Source: Chondrilla cf. caribensis
Taxonomy: Eukaryota > Porifera > Demospongiae > Chondrillida > Chondrillidae
DNA: 32,500 nucleotides
Assembly (NCBI GenBank): GCA_964020155.1
Contig: OZ026553.1
Span: 995,818 to 1,028,317, forward strand
Direction: 5' to 3'
This document shows, in pieces, positions 1-32,500 of this stretch. The position numbers and the translations under genes are program-made. The notes under the pieces are model-generated. The model was not told the DNA's origin. It saw nothing but the letters and a program-made list of their open reading frames with translations, and made no database searches. Within the stretch, counting starts at the first letter, position 1, and every line of letters starts with the position of its first letter.

Positions 1-812
1 ACTTCATTTTGCTGTTGCATACCTAGACATTAGCCATGTGATATGTGACACCATGTGTTGCAGTTGTAGCCTGTCTAGGTGTGCTACAGCAGTGATAGAG
101 TCAACTACCACTTCATTTTGCTGTTGCATACCTAGACATTAGCCATGTGATATGTGACACCATGTGTTGCAGTTGTAGCCTGTCTAGGTGTGCTACAGCA
201 GTGATAGAGTCAACTACCACTTCATTTTGCTGTTGCATACCTAGACATTAGCCATGTGATATGTGACACCATGTGTTGCAGTTGTAGCCTGTCTAGGTGT
301 GCTACAGCAGTGATAGAGTCAAACATCACTTCATCTTGCTGTTGCATACCTAGACATTAGCCATGTGATATGTGACACTATGTGTTATAATTGTAGTCTG
401 TCTAGGTGTGCTACAGCAGTGATAGAGTCAAACATCACTTCATCTTGCTGTTGCATACCTAGACATTAGCCATGTGATATGTGACACTATGTGTTATAAT
501 TGTAGCCTGTCTAGGTGTGCTACAGCAGTGATAGAGTCAACTACCACTTCATTTTGCTGTTGCATACCTAGACATTAGCCATGTGATATGTGACACTATG
601 TGTTATAATTGTAGCCTGTGTAGGTGTGCTACAGCAGTGAAAGAGTCAACTACCACTTCATTTTGCTGTTGCATACCTAGACATTAGCCATGTGATATGT
701 GACACCATGTGTTGCAGTTGTAGCCTGTCTAGGTGTGCTACAGCAGTGATAGAGTCAAACATCACTTCATCTTGCTGTTGAAAACCTAGACATTAGCCAC
801 GTGAAGTCACTG
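1..812. repeat. 109-bp tandem satellite, about 7.5 copies, cut by the left window edge
   Basis: Units begin at 1, 110, 219, 328, 437, 546, 655 and 764, so the period is exactly 109 bp. Copies 1-3 are nearly identical; copies 4-8 carry shared variants (for example aaacatc in place of aactacc), which points to block-wise amplification. The last copy decays after about 810. Each unit contains an imperfect inverted repeat: ctgttgcatacctagaca (12-29) against tgtctaggtgtgctacagca (72-91). The array lies in the intron downstream of CECR2 exon 9 and contains no supported gene. Confidence 0.95.
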
Positions 813-1006
813 GTGAAGTCTATAGAGAGGTGTTGAATTGTGTGAGCAAGCAATTGTAGTGGAAGATCCAAGCAAGTGAATATTGCGATATTTGGTTATA
901 TTGAGATATTGATGATGACTAGTTGGTTGAACAACCCTCAGGTGAATATCGCCCAGTACTAGCGTACAGTACACTGTATCCAAGTGGTATGTAAGCACGC
1001 ATGTAC

Positions 1007-14455
<13,449 letters not shown>

Positions 14456-15180
14456 GATCGCCGAGGCGGACGAAAACACTCAGCAAACTTCGGGAAGCCC
14501 AATTAATATAAATACAAGCGCTTTCCTCGACACCAGATCTCAAGTCTGCTCTCCTGCGCTGAAGGTGAATTCAGGCGCTCTGAGGGACTCTTTGCGCAGT
14601 TTACAACAATTGAGGTCGAAGGGGGAAATTCAATGAAATCAAATACTTAATTATTTTTACGACTTTGTCGTTTGTATATCAGTCTTAGATTGAAGCTTCA
14701 CTACCTAACCCACTTCGCCAAGATCACCGACCTGCCTGTGGTTCCCGATAACGAGATTCATTGATTAGAATTTGCCCACTGTTGCGGTTACGCCCCTTTC
14801 CTTATCTTCAGAATGAAAGGGCTTTCCTCATTAATTCAACATACAACATATTAGCGCCGGGCTGATCGTTTTTATAATGCCGGTACATTTGTGTGGTTAT
14901 AAACCCCATGACCCTGGGGGACCAATTTATATCTAAATTGAATCATCATGCGTTGTTACTTAAAATTATAGAAGGGAAGAAATGTCTGACAAATAATATC
15001 AAATTTCATTATTAATTTGGTTAAATGTATAATTATTAGCATATGTCCGGTTTATTGGACTTGAAATACACATTCAATGGAGTGAGTGGAGTAAAGACAT
15101 TATGGCCATTAAAACTACATTAGTAAAATTCTTTCTTGTGTAAACCTAGGTGTGTTATATCAACAGATATTAGCTCGCAA
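14456..15180. promoter_or_regulatory. Divergent intergenic region (CECR2 5' end and leader; upstream of H2A)
   Basis: The CECR2 start codon (14455, minus) and the H2A start codon (15403, plus) face away from each other. The first 200 bp (14456-14650) are CG-rich compared with the surroundings and probably hold the CECR2 leader and start site. The plus-strand 86-codon frame 14376-14636 covers the same bases in antisense. The rest is AT-rich unique DNA without recognisable repeats. I cannot place a transcription start. Confidence 0.5.
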
Positions 15181-15183
15181 TAT

Positions 15184-15789
<606 letters not shown>

Positions 15790-15812
15790 ATGAACTAACC
15801 AGACAACAAAAC

Positions 15813-15828
15813 GGCTTTTCTAAAAGCC
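15813..15828 (+). terminator. Histone mRNA 3' stem-loop
   Basis: The stem is GGCTTT (15813-15818), the loop TCTA (15819-15822) and the stem AAAGCC (15823-15828), starting 24 nt after the stop codon and preceded by acaaaac. This fits the conserved 6-bp stem and UYUA loop bound by SLBP. A purine-rich ccaaaagact about 10 nt further (15838-15847) could be the histone downstream element that pairs with U7 snRNA. Confidence 0.93.
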
Positions 15829-15849
15829 ACAATTCGTCCAAAAGACTTA

Positions 15850-16576
15850 CCCAACACATTTATGTTGTTTATATTGTGTATATCCTCTTTGTTGCATTCC
15901 TATGCCAGTATAATCATTTGCATTTTGTATTTTGTATCATTTTTCTTGTTTTATACCAACTCAATCCAGCATTTTATCCCCTCTGTCTATTGCATGTCAT
16001 GTCACAAGGGAATTCAGTTGTGAAAAAAAAACTTGGTTAGTACATACACTTCGTCTCCAGTTCACGTTTGGAAGTTAGTTACGGTATGTGGAGAGAATGA
16101 CATGTAGAGAAGTAGTTTCGGTTGCACAACATCCATTCAACTCTTCCAATGGTTCACCCTAATAGTTGTATTACCTGTACACTCCATTCAATTATGAACC
16201 CTAATAGCTATACTGCACACTATTTCAACCAGTGCTGGTTGTGCCTTTGATGAGAAGTACAGTTTTGGTGTATCACTCGAGGTACTTCTAGGAAGCTCTA
16301 ATGTACTGCCACTACATGGTTTGTTCCTGCATAGGTGCGGTTTGTATTATCTATGGTTGCTGCATTATCTCGTTAGGTATTCAAGTTTATTGAATGCAGT
16401 GTATATTGTGTTATAATTCTGTTACACACCCCTACCTCGTTACATTATGTAATTACTAGTAAATACACTGTTTATAAACCAGATAGTGATGTCTATCGTT
16501 CAATCTCTGGTGTGTTTCGACGAGTATCCAAACTCCGTAAGGGATTATCCCTTCGCCACGTGTTCTCCTGATAAAA
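15850..16576. other. Intergenic region between H2A and NAT10
   Basis: Mostly unique AT-rich DNA. A fragment of the dispersed repeat family lies at about 16220-16290 (gatgagaagtacagttttgg). The last 100 bp before the NAT10 ATG should hold its promoter and leader; no TATA box is evident. The start context is ataaaaATGG. Confidence 0.6.
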
Positions 16577-32382
<15,806 letters not shown>

Positions 32383-32500
32383 GTGAGTTAAGGCTTTCCT
32401 TGTATGTGTGATATTGTACAGTATTACTAGCCAGGGTACTTGCTCAGCAAGATGCACGGTATGTACTGTATATCTGTAATGGAATTGTGTATTCTTTTCT
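32383..32500. other. Start of NAT10 intron 23, to the window end
   Basis: Begins gtgagtta. Contains a fragment of the dispersed family (agccagggtacttgctcagc, about 32430-32460). The remaining NAT10 exons lie to the right. Confidence 0.6.

Overview
The window is nuclear DNA of an animal. It holds two intron-rich genes with GT/AG introns, one intronless replication-type histone gene, and a very large load of microsatellites, minisatellites and short inverted-repeat transposons. NAT10 alone has 22 introns in the 862 codons seen. That intron density, together with homologues of human proteins in almost collinear exons, suggests an early-branching marine invertebrate; a sponge is my guess, but nothing here proves the phylum.

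Layout. On the minus strand, from 14455 down to 1007 and beyond the left edge, lies the 5' part of a CECR2-type chromatin-remodelling gene (9 coding exons, about 359 codons; the bromodomain would lie outside). On the plus strand, 15403-15789 is a complete histone H2A gene followed by a canonical histone 3' stem-loop. On the plus strand from 16577 to 32382, running off the right edge, is NAT10 (RNA cytidine acetyltransferase), with 23 coding exons whose phases all agree. CECR2 and H2A are divergent with about 0.95 kb between their start codons. H2A and NAT10 are in tandem with about 0.8 kb between them.

Most of the remaining sequence is intronic repeat. (GT)n/(CA)n tracts total several kilobases. 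In NAT10 they almost always show GT on the sense strand and often begin exactly at the 5' splice site. Two NAT10 minisatellites (introns 3 and 4) are tandem copies of the exon-intron junction itself. Others have arisen from transposon ends (46-bp array, intron 9) or lie inside members of a dispersed repeat family (17-bp array, intron 11). Several MITE-like elements have clear terminal inverted repeats. One has a perfect 8-bp target duplication (hAT type), one a 9-bp duplication, and four have TA duplications.

CECR2 intron 3 also contains short plus-strand exon-like segments that chain in phase and may be a nested gene or a decayed element; I could not identify the product. The many long Val-Cys, His-Thr and Tyr-rich open frames in this window are translations of microsatellites and minisatellites and were not annotated as genes.
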